64,000 nucleotides of DNA from Streptococcus thermophilus. Lineage in GTDB: Bacteria; Actinomycetota; Actinomycetes; Mycobacteriales; Mycobacteriaceae. Made by a program: the position numbers and the translations under genes. The stretch is from NCBI GenBank assembly GCA_900618065.1, contig UYIL01000003.1, forward strand, positions 1,240,001-1,304,000, given 5' to 3'. A model generated the notes under the pieces. That model did no database searches. It had not been told where the DNA came from and saw nothing but the letters and a program-made list of their open reading frames with translations. Below, piece after piece: positions 42,924 to 51,776 of this stretch. The first letter of the stretch is position 1. Each line of letters opens with the position of its first letter.

Positions 42924-43595
42924 ATGAAAGAGCTCATTATTTTCGATATGGCAGGCACCACGATCAACGACCGCGACGAGGTCTACCGAGTGCTCCGAGA
43001 AGCAACTGAGCGCACAGGAGCGCGTTACTCTGACGCGGAATTCCAACAGCTCATGGGCACGGAGAAGAAATACGCCGTCGAGAAGCTCATGGCGATTGGA
43101 GGGATCGAGACCACTCGCGAGGCCGTTGATGAAGCGTGGGAATGGTTCCGCAAAGAGCTTCGTCAGACATATGAACTCAATCCGCCGACGATTCTTCCCG
43201 GGGTCGAAGAAGCATTGAAAACCCTTCGTGAGGCAGGCATCAAAGTGGGCTTGACGACGGGCTTCTCCCGCGAGATCACCGAGGTGATTCTCGAAGCTCT
43301 GGGGTGGACAGGCTCCGAACTGATTGATTCGACGGCAGCCGGTGATGAAGTTCCCGCCGGAAGGCCTGAGCCTTATCTGATCCAGAAGGTCATGGAAGAC
43401 GTGGGGGTGACTGATCCCGCCAAGGTCATCAGCGTGGGAGATACTGAGGCTGACATTCAGTCGGCTCACAAAGCCGGGGTCACATCCGTCGGCGTTCTCA
43501 CGGGACACCTCTCACGGAGAGAATTCGCGGATCTCGGAGCTGATATGGTGCTCGAGTCAGTTGCTGATTTCACTGATCTTGCACTAGTCAAGTAG
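42924..43595 (+). CDS. phnX: Phosphonoacetaldehyde hydrolase-like phosphonatase (HAD family)
   Basis: Predicted 223 residues from ATG 42924 after AAGGAAGG. It cleaves the C-P bond of phosphonoacetaldehyde to acetaldehyde and phosphate. Features specific for phosphonatase: nucleophile Asp8 in FDMAGTT, with Ala10 in place of the usual second HAD Asp, and cap-domain Lys48 in LMGTEKKYAV, which lines up with the Schiff-base lysine of B. cereus PhnX. TTGFSRE, VPAGRPEPYL and GDTEADIQSAHKAG also match PhnX. It is shorter than classical PhnX (about 260), as in the PhnX-like TIGR03351 group. Confidence 0.9.
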   Translation: MKELIIFDMAGTTINDRDEVYRVLREATERTGARYSDAEFQQLMGTEKKYAVEKLMAIGGIETTREAVDEAWEWFRKELRQTYELNPPTILPGVEEALKTLREAGIKVGLTTGFSREITEVILEALGWTGSELIDSTAAGDEVPAGRPEPYLIQKVMEDVGVTDPAKVISVGDTEADIQSAHKAGVTSVGVLTGHLSRREFADLGADMVLESVADFTDLALVK

Positions 43596-43597
43596 TT

Positions 43598-44614
43598 ATG
43601 AACGCGATAAGCCAAGTGTGGCTGGGGGAGGGGAACTTCCAGAAAAGGGAGGTTCCCCTCCCTCCTCTTCGCCACGGCGAGCTTCTTGTTGAGCTGGAGG
43701 CGGCGACGGTCTGCGGTTCGGATCGTCACACGGTTCAAGGGCGCCGGCAGAGCCCGTTTCCGTCGATCTTGGGGCACGAAGGGGTAGGCCGGGTCATCGC
43801 GACCGAGCGGCCGGAGTTGGCCGTGGGGCAGCGAGTGGTTTTCTCTGTTGTCTCGTCCTGTGGCTCATGCGCGCGGTGCAGGTCTGATTTTCAGGCGAAA
43901 TGTCTGCACGCCCAGAAGGTTGGCCATGAGCCCTACGACGGCGATTGGCCGTTGTCCGGCACATACTCGACCCACATTCACCTGCGTGCGGGACAGACGG
44001 TGCTGCCGGTGGCTGACCATGTTCCAGACGCGGCTGCCGCTGTAGCAAGCTGCGCGATCGCCACCGTGATGGCTGCATTCGATAGCGCCGGGTCGGTGGA
44101 CGGCAAGACCGTCCTGGTCAACGGTGTGGGGATGCTGGGTCTTGTCGCATTGGCTGAAGCGAAAAGAAGGGGTGCCGCCACAACGATCGGGTGCGATCCT
44201 AGCGGTAGGACTTTTGAGCTAGCAGAGCCTTTTGCAGACGATCTCGTAACCAGCACGTCGCATCTGGATGCGGATGTCGTGTTGGAGTGCTCGGGTGCCC
44301 GCAGTGGGGTGGAGAGATCCTTGGAAGCGCTCGGCGTGGGCGGCACTGCCGTTCTGGTTGGATCCGTTGCTCCGGCAGGAACGGTCACGCTGGATCCTGA
44401 GTGGGTGGTGCGCGGATGGCGCACCATCCGTGGTGTTCACAACTATCAGCCGCGGCATCTCGAACGCGCAGTCGCGTTCGTGGAGCGAACGGCCAACCCG
44501 CTGAACTGGGATGCGATCACCGGCGAACCACTTACGCTTGATGATGTGCCGATGGAGCTTCAAGCGCAGAAAAGCTCAATGCGGAAGCTCATAAGAATGT
44601 CGACCGACATCTAA
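43598..44614 (+). CDS. Zinc alcohol dehydrogenase-like protein of the phosphonate island
   Basis: Protein of 338 residues starting 2 bases after the phnX stop. Catalytic zinc ligands Cys39 (TVCGSD) and His60-Glu61 (GHEGVG). Structural zinc Cys88, Cys91, Cys94 and Cys102. Rossmann motif VNGVGMLGL. Members of this subgroup occur with phosphonate breakdown genes (TIGR03366 type). It may convert acetaldehyde released by PhnX, or oxidise a hydroxy-phosphonate to an aldehyde before PhnX. Sequence alone does not tell which. Last gene before a convergent hairpin. Confidence 0.88.
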   Translation: MNAISQVWLGEGNFQKREVPLPPLRHGELLVELEAATVCGSDRHTVQGRRQSPFPSILGHEGVGRVIATERPELAVGQRVVFSVVSSCGSCARCRSDFQAKCLHAQKVGHEPYDGDWPLSGTYSTHIHLRAGQTVLPVADHVPDAAAAVASCAIATVMAAFDSAGSVDGKTVLVNGVGMLGLVALAEAKRRGAATTIGCDPSGRTFELAEPFADDLVTSTSHLDADVVLECSGARSGVERSLEALGVGGTAVLVGSVAPAGTVTLDPEWVVRGWRTIRGVHNYQPRHLERAVAFVERTANPLNWDAITGEPLTLDDVPMELQAQKSSMRKLIRMSTDI

Positions 44615-44631
44615 CGTAGATGCCGGCCGAC
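44599..44631. terminator. Bidirectional terminator hairpin between phosphonate unit and brnQ
   Basis: GTCGACCGACATCT (44599-44612) pairs with AGATGCCGGCCGAC (44618-44631) with two A-C mismatches and a 5-base loop. It covers the stop codon of the dehydrogenase gene and faces the brnQ stop. Confidence 0.6.
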
Positions 44632-44646
44632 TGTGGGTGAGATGTT

Positions 44647-46077
44647 TTAGACGCGCTCTGCGTCTGCGGACTCAGTCACCGCGTACGGCTCGTCACCGTC
44701 GACGGTGCGCTGCGTGCCGATCTCCATCGGTGCAGCCGGGCGGGCCAGGTCGATGATCACGCCGATGACGAAGGCGACAGCGGTCGGCAGCAGCCAGCCG
44801 AGGTCGTAGGCCTGCATCGGGGACCAGCTGACCAGCGGGGTCAAGGCCTCTGCACCCCACCCCAGACCGATGAAGGTGGAGATCAAAGACCACACGACAG
44901 CGACCCAGATGGGCAGGAAGAAGCCCCAGCGCAGACGTGTGCGGGAGCGGAAGAGCGGCTCGATGATGGTGACGAAGATCAGCGCGATGGCCGGCGGGTA
45001 GAGGAACCCGATGACCGGTGCTGCCACAGCCATGACGAAGTTGAGGCCCTGGGTGGCCATGACTGCCGAAGCGACAGCGAAGACGATGGCCCAGGTGCGG
45101 TAAGAGCCGGCGAACTGCTCGGAGAAGTACTCCGCGGTGGCGGTGATCAGGCCGATCGCGGTAGTCATGCAGGCCAGCACAACGATCAGGGCGAAGATGA
45201 TCTGGCCGGGCTTGCCCATCATCTGCAAGGCGGCGTCGGCAAGCAGCGGGGCGCCGTTGTCGTACTGCTCGGCGTTCGGCATTGCGCGGCCGATCAGGCC
45301 CAAGCCGAGGTAGATGAGCGCGAGCATGATGCCGGCGCCGAGACCAGCGAAGATCGTGCCGCGGACCAGCGGCTTACCCTCGCCCAGGCCTTTGAAGCGC
45401 AGGGAAGAGATGATCACGATGGAAAACGCCAGGGCGGCGATGGAGTCCATGGTCAGGTAACCCTCGAGAACACCGGTGGTGTACGCGTTGTTCGCGTAGT
45501 CCTCGCTTGGGGTGTAACCCTGGTTGGTCATGGTGAAGATGGCGGTGCCGATCATGATGATCAGCAGAATCACCAGTGCCGGGGTAAGGAACTTGCCCAG
45601 AGTGTCGGTGATCCTGGTCGGGTTCCAGGACACGGCCAAAGCAATGCCGAAGAAGACGATATTGAACAGCGCACGCGGCACAATGCCTTCCCAACCGAAC
45701 ACCGGCGTCATCGCCACTTCAAAGGAGACAGCGCCGGTGCGCGGCAGAGCATAGAAAGCGCCGATGGACAGGTAAGCCAGGATCGGGAAGATGATGCCGA
45801 AGAACGTTCCAGCGCGTTGGGCGAGGTCGCGGACGTTCGAGCCGGACAGTGCAATAGCGATCACGGCCAGCACCGGCAGCAGAGCGCCGGTGGTGAGGAA
45901 GCCGAGGATCGCCGGCCAGAAGTTGTCGCCGGCCTGCACGGCCAGCATCGGCGGGAAGATCAGGTTGCCCGCACCGAAGAACATGGAAAACAGCGCCAGC
46001 GCGGTGAACACAACAGCGGTCTTCGAAGCACCGCCATGTTCCGAACCCTTCGCTGTGCCGGTAACAGCAGTAGACAT
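44647..46077 (-). CDS. brnQ: Branched-chain amino acid/Na+ symporter
   Basis: Predicted 476 residues from ATG 46077 after GGGAGGCG. LivCS/BrnQ features: TALALFSMFFGAGNLIFPPM near the N-terminus, twelve predicted helices, and SIVIISSLRFKGLGEGKPLV. It imports isoleucine, leucine and valine with sodium. In C. glutamicum brnQ lies directly after aecD. Here maltokinase and treS lie between them. The 278-base upstream gap holds a large inverted repeat. Confidence 0.95.
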   Translation of the reverse strand: MSTAVTGTAKGSEHGGASKTAVVFTALALFSMFFGAGNLIFPPMLAVQAGDNFWPAILGFLTTGALLPVLAVIAIALSGSNVRDLAQRAGTFFGIIFPILAYLSIGAFYALPRTGAVSFEVAMTPVFGWEGIVPRALFNIVFFGIALAVSWNPTRITDTLGKFLTPALVILLIIMIGTAIFTMTNQGYTPSEDYANNAYTTGVLEGYLTMDSIAALAFSIVIISSLRFKGLGEGKPLVRGTIFAGLGAGIMLALIYLGLGLIGRAMPNAEQYDNGAPLLADAALQMMGKPGQIIFALIVVLACMTTAIGLITATAEYFSEQFAGSYRTWAIVFAVASAVMATQGLNFVMAVAAPVIGFLYPPAIALIFVTIIEPLFRSRTRLRWGFFLPIWVAVVWSLISTFIGLGWGAEALTPLVSWSPMQAYDLGWLLPTAVAFVIGVIIDLARPAAPMEIGTQRTVDGDEPYAVTESADAERV

Positions 46078-46221
46078 AACGCCTCCCGGGGAAATGAACA
46101 AATTAGTAGGGGTAACCCTAACATTCCGCCGGCTGGGATCAATATCCTATTGCATGAAAAGTTTGGGAAGCGGGTTCGCGTGATCGCTGTGGCCGTTCGC
46201 TTTGGGAAACATAAACGGGAA

Positions 46222-46319
46222 CGCATTTTCGTGCCGTCTGAAACGGCTTCCTAAAACCGCAGGTCGATTGTGATGCAAGTGACATCAGTTACTTGCCGTG
46301 TGGACGGCACGAAAATGCG
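46222..46319. repeat. 98-bp element with perfect 17-bp inverted ends, enclosing a GlxR-like site
   Basis: CGCATTTTCGTGCCGTC (46222-46238) is repeated inverted at 46303-46319 without mismatch. Each inner end also folds on itself (GCCGT/ACGGC). The loop holds TGTGATGCAAGTGACA (46269-46284), one base off the GlxR half-site pair TGTGA-N6-TCACA. It lies between maltokinase and brnQ and could be a terminator, attenuator or small mobile repeat. Confidence 0.65.
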
Positions 46320-46355
46320 CTCGGGCTAATGCTTTTCGCTTTTCGACGCCCGCAG

Positions 46356-47438
46356 CTAACGCAGCTCCCTGATCGCCTTCAGCGGGATATCCACCCAGTC
46401 GGGGCGGTTGTTGGCCTCGTAGACGACCTCGTAGGCGGCCTTGTCCGCGATGTAGGCTGCCAGCACTGGGTTGCCGGCCGGATCCGAGTCCGCGCCGTAC
46501 CCGGCGAGGAGCTTTTCTGCGTTGCCCAGCTCTGCGTACCCGAAGGACCGCACCATCCCTGCCACGTCGCGCAAGGCGTGATCCGGCTGGCGGCGCTGCT
46601 GCAAGGGGCGGGCGGGCTCGCCTTCGAAGTCGATGAGGTACCAGCGTCCGCCTTCGGCGCCCGGCTCCGAGGCCGGGACGAAAAGCGTCTGTCCCAAGTG
46701 CAGGTCGCCGTGAATGCGCTGGACAAGTAGGTCCCCGTCGGGGATGCGCGAGTAGATCTCGCGAAGGGTGTCCTCGTAATCGCGGAGCTGCTCGGCCTGG
46801 CCGACGAGCTCGTCGAGGTGCGCATTGAGCGAAACCCGGATTTGGCTGGCCGGGACCTCTTCCACGCCGAAGGTCGAGGCGAGCGCGTCGTGCACGGTCC
46901 TGATCGCCGCGCCGAGGGCATAAGCATCCGCGTCGCTGAGTCCGTCGGTGGTGGCGAGTTGGAAGCCGTCGCGTCCGCCGTCGATAAGCTCCTGCGTCAT
47001 GGCCAGCGTGCGGCCATCGCGCACGAGGTGGCCGCGCACCCCGGCGACATGGGGGCAGTCTGCGATGCCGGTGAGCAGTTCGACGTCGGGATTGAGGCCG
47101 TCTTCGAGCTTGCGGAAGACCTTGAGGATCCAACGGTCGTCCACGACGAGCGATGTGTTGGACTGGTCCGCGCCGAGCGGGCGGGCTGAGCTGCCGGACA
47201 TGTCGCCGTGGACCTCGCCAAAGTCAGCGAGGTGCTCAAGGTAGGCTTGCGCGCCGGCGTCGGTGTTGAGCGCGTCCTCATCGCCAGAGACCAGGACCTG
47301 GTAGAAGTCCGTCGTGTCGCCGTGCCGCACTTCCAGGATTTGCCATTCGTAGGTGCCCAAAGACACCGAGACGGAGACAGCCTGGGAATCGATCGGTTCC
47401 GATTTCGCGCCGTAGAAACGGGTCGCATGCAGGTCCAT
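46356..47438 (-). CDS. mak: Maltokinase
   Basis: Predicted 360 residues from ATG 47438 after GGAGGT. The frame is open to 47558 but that part is a shadow. It is related to aminoglycoside phosphotransferases: RIHGDLHLGQ with the catalytic Asp and YLIDFEGEPARPL for metal binding. An N-terminal cap domain is present. It phosphorylates maltose to maltose 1-phosphate with ATP, feeding alpha-glucan synthesis. treS, whose product makes maltose from trehalose, is 4 bases upstream, so the two enzymes work as a unit. Confidence 0.92.
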   Translation of the reverse strand: MDLHATRFYGAKSEPIDSQAVSVSVSLGTYEWQILEVRHGDTTDFYQVLVSGDEDALNTDAGAQAYLEHLADFGEVHGDMSGSSARPLGADQSNTSLVVDDRWILKVFRKLEDGLNPDVELLTGIADCPHVAGVRGHLVRDGRTLAMTQELIDGGRDGFQLATTDGLSDADAYALGAAIRTVHDALASTFGVEEVPASQIRVSLNAHLDELVGQAEQLRDYEDTLREIYSRIPDGDLLVQRIHGDLHLGQTLFVPASEPGAEGGRWYLIDFEGEPARPLQQRRQPDHALRDVAGMVRSFGYAELGNAEKLLAGYGADSDPAGNPVLAAYIADKAAYEVVYEANNRPDWVDIPLKAIRELR

Positions 47439-47442
47439 GAAC

Positions 47443-49200
47443 TTACCTCCAGGAGACGTCGAACCAGAAGTGGCCGTGCGGGGCAAGAGTGACCAGCCAG
47501 GGAAGCTCACCGATCGCGGGGAACTCGACGTTGCCGGACAGCTCGCGCGGCACCACACCGTTGAGGTGCGACAGGCGCATCTCCACCGGCTGCGGGCGGG
47601 AACTCAAGTTGTTCACGCACAGGATGCGCTCGTTGCGGCCGGTCTCATCGTTGTACTCGCGGATGAAGGCGAGGACCTGCTCGTTGTCGTGCAGGACCTC
47701 CTGGTAGTCGCCGCGGCCGAACGCCCGGTACTGCTTACGGATGTGCACGTGATCGCGCACCCAGTGCAGCAGCGAGTTCTCGCGGCCCATCTGGGATTCG
47801 ACGTTGATGGCTTGGTAGCCATAGGTGTCGTTGCGGATCGCCGGCAGGTAGAGGCGCTCCGGATCGGCGCGGGAAAAGCCGCCGTTGCGGTCGGCGTTCC
47901 ACTGCATGGGGGTGCGCACGCCGTCGCGGTCAGGCAGCCAGATGTTGTCGCCCATGCCGATTTCATCGCCGTAGTACAGGAACGGCGAGCCCGGCAGCGA
48001 CAGCAGTAGGGCATGCGCTAGCTCGAGGCGATCGCGGTGGCCGCCGAGTAACGGGGCGAGGCGGCGGCGGATGCCCACGTTGGCGCGCATGCGCGGGTCG
48101 GTGGCGAAGTTGGTGTACATGAAGTCGCGCTCGTCGTCGCTGACCATCTCGAGGGTGAGCTCGTCGTGGTTGCGCAGGAAGATGCCCCACTGGGCGGTCT
48201 CGGGAATGTCCGGCGTTTCGCGCAGAATGTCGATGATCGGTTGGGCCCGTTCCTGCCGGATACCCATGAAGATGCGGGGCATGACGGGGAAGTGGAACGC
48301 CATCTGGCATTCGTCACCCGTGCCGTCCTCACCGGAACCGAAGTACTGCACCACCTCGTTCGGCATCTGGTTGGCCTCGGCGAGGACGAAACGGCCCGGG
48401 TATTCTTGGTCGAAAATCTGGCGGACGCGTTTGATGAACTGGTGGGTCTCCGGCAGGTTTTCGCAGTTCGTGCCCTCGCGCTCGAAGAGGTACGGGATGG
48501 CGTCGAGGCGGATGCCGTCCATACCAAGGTCGAGCCAGAAGCGGATCACGTCGATGACGGCTTCCTGCACCGCCGGGTTGTCGTAGTTCAGATCCGGCTG
48601 GTGGGAGAAGAAACGGTGCCAAAAGTACTGCCCGCGCACCGGGTCATAGGTCCAGTTGGATTCTTCGGTGTCGATGAAAATGATGCGGGCTTCGTTGTAC
48701 TGCTCCGGATCATCCGTCCAGACGTAGAAGTCGCCGTATGGGCCTTCCGGGTCGCGGCGGGACTCCTGGAACCACGGGTGGGTGTCGGAGGTGTGGTTGA
48801 TGGGGAAGTCGGTGATGATGCGGATGCCGCGCTTGTGGGCAGCGTCGATAAGCGATACGAAGTCGTCCACCGTGCCGAATTCCGGCAGGACCTTGCGGAA
48901 GTCACGGATGTCATAACCGCCGTCGCGCAGCGGCGAATCATAAAACGGCGGCAGCCACAGGCAATCCACGCCAAGCCACTGCAGGTAGTCGAGCTTCTCC
49001 TCGACACCGCGCAGCGTGCCCGAACCGGAGTCATCCGGGTCGTAGAAGGCGCGCACGAGCACCTCGTAGAACACTGCGTCCTTGTACCACTCCGGGTCCG
49101 GCCGCTGCCACGGCTCGTTGCCGGGAGCGGGCGCCGGCGAGGCGTACTCGCTGGCGTCAGTTTCAATGAGGTAGCCTTGGGCGTCCGTCTGCTCGTCCAT
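47443..49200 (-). CDS. treS: Trehalose synthase (maltose alpha-D-glucosyltransferase)
   Basis: Protein of 585 residues, GH13 family. WYKDAVFYEVLVRAFYD start, NHTSDTHPWFQ, nucleophile in MDGIRLDAIPYLF, acid/base in LAEANQMPNE, and FLRNHDELTLEM. It interconverts trehalose and maltose. Trehalose is an osmolyte and the precursor of trehalose mycolates in this group. Co-transcribed with mak. No fusion of TreS with maltokinase is seen, unlike in some relatives. Confidence 0.96.
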   Translation of the reverse strand: MDEQTDAQGYLIETDASEYASPAPAPGNEPWQRPDPEWYKDAVFYEVLVRAFYDPDDSGSGTLRGVEEKLDYLQWLGVDCLWLPPFYDSPLRDGGYDIRDFRKVLPEFGTVDDFVSLIDAAHKRGIRIITDFPINHTSDTHPWFQESRRDPEGPYGDFYVWTDDPEQYNEARIIFIDTEESNWTYDPVRGQYFWHRFFSHQPDLNYDNPAVQEAVIDVIRFWLDLGMDGIRLDAIPYLFEREGTNCENLPETHQFIKRVRQIFDQEYPGRFVLAEANQMPNEVVQYFGSGEDGTGDECQMAFHFPVMPRIFMGIRQERAQPIIDILRETPDIPETAQWGIFLRNHDELTLEMVSDDERDFMYTNFATDPRMRANVGIRRRLAPLLGGHRDRLELAHALLLSLPGSPFLYYGDEIGMGDNIWLPDRDGVRTPMQWNADRNGGFSRADPERLYLPAIRNDTYGYQAINVESQMGRENSLLHWVRDHVHIRKQYRAFGRGDYQEVLHDNEQVLAFIREYNDETGRNERILCVNNLSSRPQPVEMRLSHLNGVVPRELSGNVEFPAIGELPWLVTLAPHGHFWFDVSWR

Positions 49201-49217
49201 GACCCCCGAGGTTAGCG

Positions 49218-50369
49218 TCAGGAGCGGATCGCTGCAGACATGCGATCAACGGCCTCAGCGAGGATCTCCGGGCTGGTGGCGAAGTTGAGCCGCGCGTGGT
49301 GCTCGCCGCCGGAGCCGAATGTCGCGCCTTCATTGAGCGCCACCTTCGCTTCTCGACGCAACCAGCCCGCCGGCTCTTTCTCATCCCCAATTGCTGTCCC
49401 TGTGAAGTTCAGGAACATGAGATACGTCGCCTCGGGACGGGTGAATTCAATGCCGGGGATGGCCTCGGGCAGTGTCTCGATGAGCCAGTCGCGGTTGTGC
49501 TCAAGTGCCGTCAACTGGTCCTCCAGCGCAGGCGTGCCGTGGCGGTAGCATGCCTCCGCCGCGACAATGCCCAGTGTGCCGGTGCCGTCTTTGGCCACAC
49601 CGGTCAGGCTGTGCCAGGTTTTCACGTCCACGTCGTTGGAGAAGATCATCTGGGCGCACTTCAGGCCGGCAATGTTCCACGCCTTCGACGTCGCAGTCAC
49701 AGTCAGGCAGACGTTCGCCGTGGTCTCGTTGATTCCGGCAGCGCAGACGTGTCCGCTTTGGCCGTTTATTCCGCTTGCGGAATAAACGATCGGGGCGTGA
49801 ATCTCGTCGACAAGCACTCGCGCGCCGTACTTATCCGCGATGGCGCACAGCTGAGTGAGCTCTTCCTCGTCGAACGTGTAGCCCCACGGGTTGTTCGGCG
49901 CGGCCAGCAGGATCGAGCCTGCGCCATTGCGGAACGCGGCGTCGATCTCCATGAAGTCGAGCCCGCCCTTCGCACCGACCTCGACCATCTCGCGGCCGGC
50001 CGTCGCCGGGATCTCCAAAAACGGCGGGTAGGACGGCACCGGAACGATGACGGGAGAATCCGGCTTGGTGAAGTACTGAACACCCAGCAGCATCCCACGC
50101 ACAACATCGGCGACCGGGAAGACCCGCGCCGGGTCAGGCCGCCAGCCGTACCGGTCGGCGTAGAAGTCACTCAATGCGTCGCCGAGCGTGTGGTGCACCG
50201 GGGTGTAACCAAGGGTCTCGTGCTCCACGGCATCCTGGATCGCGCGCTTGACCGGCTCAGCGGTGGGGAAGTCGGATTCCGCCACCCACAGCGGCAAAAC
50301 GTCGTCACCGAACTGGGTCCACTTGCGGGTCCCGCGGGCGCGGAGGGTCTCAAGGCTAGGGAATTTCAT
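49218..50369 (-). CDS. aecD: PLP-dependent C-S beta-lyase (MalY/PatB type)
   Basis: Predicted 383 residues from ATG 50369 ([17 protein letters not shown]). PLP lysine in [16 protein letters not shown]-ring Asp in LVDEIHAP, and APNNPWG. It cleaves cystathionine and related C-S bonds to homocysteine, pyruvate and ammonia. The name follows its closeness to brnQ, as in C. glutamicum, where AecD is the enzyme. TACGGT lies 7 bases before the ATG, with no ribosome site. Confidence 0.88.
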   Translation of the reverse strand: MKFPSLETLRARGTRKWTQFGDDVLPLWVAESDFPTAEPVKRAIQDAVEHETLGYTPVHHTLGDALSDFYADRYGWRPDPARVFPVADVVRGMLLGVQYFTKPDSPVIVPVPSYPPFLEIPATAGREMVEVGAKGGLDFMEIDAAFRNGAGSILLAAPNNPWGYTFDEEELTQLCAIADKYGARVLVDEIHAPIVYSASGINGQSGHVCAAGINETTANVCLTVTATSKAWNIAGLKCAQMIFSNDVDVKTWHSLTGVAKDGTGTLGIVAAEACYRHGTPALEDQLTALEHNRDWLIETLPEAIPGIEFTRPEATYLMFLNFTGTAIGDEKEPAGWLRREAKVALNEGATFGSGGEHHARLNFATSPEILAEAVDRMSAAIRS

Positions 50370-50382
50370 AAGGTCCACCGTA
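50370..50382 (-). promoter_or_regulatory. aecD: Leaderless -10 box of aecD
   Basis: On the minus strand TACGGT (50382-50377) ends 7 bases before ATG 50369. Confidence 0.45.
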
Positions 50383-50418
50383 GCGCGGTTGACCACGCTG
50401 ATGCCCGGGCACGGTTCC

Positions 50419-51588
50419 TCAAATTGGTCGACCTGCAATTCCTTCTATCCGGTCCCGTTCAACTTCCTTCAAAGGGAACTGCCTCAACTCCGGCGAACGA
50501 TGGTGGGGCATTAAGCGTTTCTCCCATTTTCGCTGCCGCCAGACGTTCACCAACTCGGGTTTGAACGCTTGGTAGAGCCCCCAGCCGAAAGCTACTCTGA
50601 GTTGCTTGGTCACGTAACCGCCGGTAACGAGACGCTCTCGGATCCGTACATTTGGAAGAGGAGGCGCGCATTGGATCCCGGCCAGGAGGACTTCGGCGGG
50701 TATTGACGCGCCGACCGGAATTTCTCCTGCATCGTATAGGAGGGCAGCTATTGGCCGAAGAGGATCTAGAACGCTCTTCCCCTGTTTGTGAATTGCCTCT
50801 TGGAGCTCGAATATTCGTCGCGCCACCTCGTCGCGTTCGACCCATCCACCCTTCTGCGCGAAAAACTCGTGCCAGCCTGAGTTGAGTGAGTGTCCGCCCG
50901 TCAGCTTGTGTCGGGTTAGATCAGTGCATTCAAACGAGCCGCCCTCCGCCCCCTGCCAAGAAGCTTCGCCCGATCTGACGTAACCACTGTTACCGCGTCC
51001 GTACCTAATTTGCTGACCTGAAATGCCCAGTTTCCAGAGTTCAAGCGCCAGCAACGCGTCTTCTCTAGGGTCCACATCGACGCGATAGCGAAAGTAGGGG
51101 TCATCAAGATGCCGGTACCGCCCCGAAGACACTGCAGGTTTTGAACGCGAGCTAGGCAGGTTGAGCGCGGTCAGAGTGCTGAGGCTTAGTCCTGTTGGGA
51201 AATTACTTTTGCGAATAGCTTTCCGCTCATCACGAAAAACCAGGAGAGTATCAGCTGTTTTCTGGGTAAGCGACGGAGGAACTCGGGTAACCATGTGCAA
51301 CGCGCGATAGTCGTTCACAAGTAGACCGTGACCAACCACTAGGTCGGCTGCAACTAACTTCCTCACCGTCTGGGATGCGACATCTTGCCCTGCAACAATT
51401 TCGGAACCGATGTCCACCATGTCGATATCGGATTCTCCTACCCGCTCAATTCTCCTCCAAACGATTCCTGCCCGTTCTGCGAGGTGTGTTTCCGGGGCGT
51501 TGGTTGATGCCGTTTTGCCGTATGCTCTGGTGCCTCGTAGGTAATCCAGGTCGACTGCGGCAATGATCTGCCCTGTTTGAAGCCTCAT
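50419..51588 (-). CDS. Orphan protein with a DEDD-exonuclease-like N-terminal domain
   Basis: Predicted 389 residues from ATG 51588, after AGGAGGAA. No family is recognised with certainty. Residues 8-190 follow the layout of DnaQ-type 3'-5' exonucleases: IIAAVDLD (Asp13, Asp15) as motif [17 protein letters not shown] (His87, Asp93) as motif [10 protein letters not shown] with Asp113, [12 protein letters not shown], and [13 protein letters not shown] (Asp177) as motif III. The second residue of motif I is Asp rather than Glu, and the Asn of GHN is Gly. The remaining 200 residues are basic with no known domain. Base composition is lower in GC and codons are less biased than in neighbours, which suggests transfer from outside. 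Confidence 0.8.
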   Translation of the reverse strand: MRLQTGQIIAAVDLDYLRGTRAYGKTASTNAPETHLAERAGIVWRRIERVGESDIDMVDIGSEIVAGQDVASQTVRKLVAADLVVGHGLLVNDYRALHMVTRVPPSLTQKTADTLLVFRDERKAIRKSNFPTGLSLSTLTALNLPSSRSKPAVSSGRYRHLDDPYFRYRVDVDPREDALLALELWKLGISGQQIRYGRGNSGYVRSGEASWQGAEGGSFECTDLTRHKLTGGHSLNSGWHEFFAQKGGWVERDEVARRIFELQEAIHKQGKSVLDPLRPIAALLYDAGEIPVGASIPAEVLLAGIQCAPPLPNVRIRERLVTGGYVTKQLRVAFGWGLYQAFKPELVNVWRQRKWEKRLMPHHRSPELRQFPLKEVERDRIEGIAGRPI

Positions 51589-51680
51589 GTTCTTCCTCCT
51601 TGTGGTTAGGGAAAGTAAACCAAGGGCTGCAGACAAAACGTTGACGTTGCTCGCACATATAGGCGAACCGGGGACATGCA

Positions 51681-51707
51681 ACAACCCGGCCACGTGGGCC
51701 GGGTTGT
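51681..51707. terminator. Perfect hairpin in the gap before the orphan gene
   Basis: ACAACCCGGCC (51681-51691) and GGCCGGGTTGT (51697-51707) form an 11-bp perfect stem with a 5-base loop. It lies 70 bases after the ABC exporter stop on the minus strand. No T tract follows in either direction, so termination is uncertain. Confidence 0.5.
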
Positions 51708-51776
51708 GAGAAGATGCGACAATCTACATCGCCGCCCGCGACGACTATTTTACTATTCCGATTGGTCTTTCTGGTC

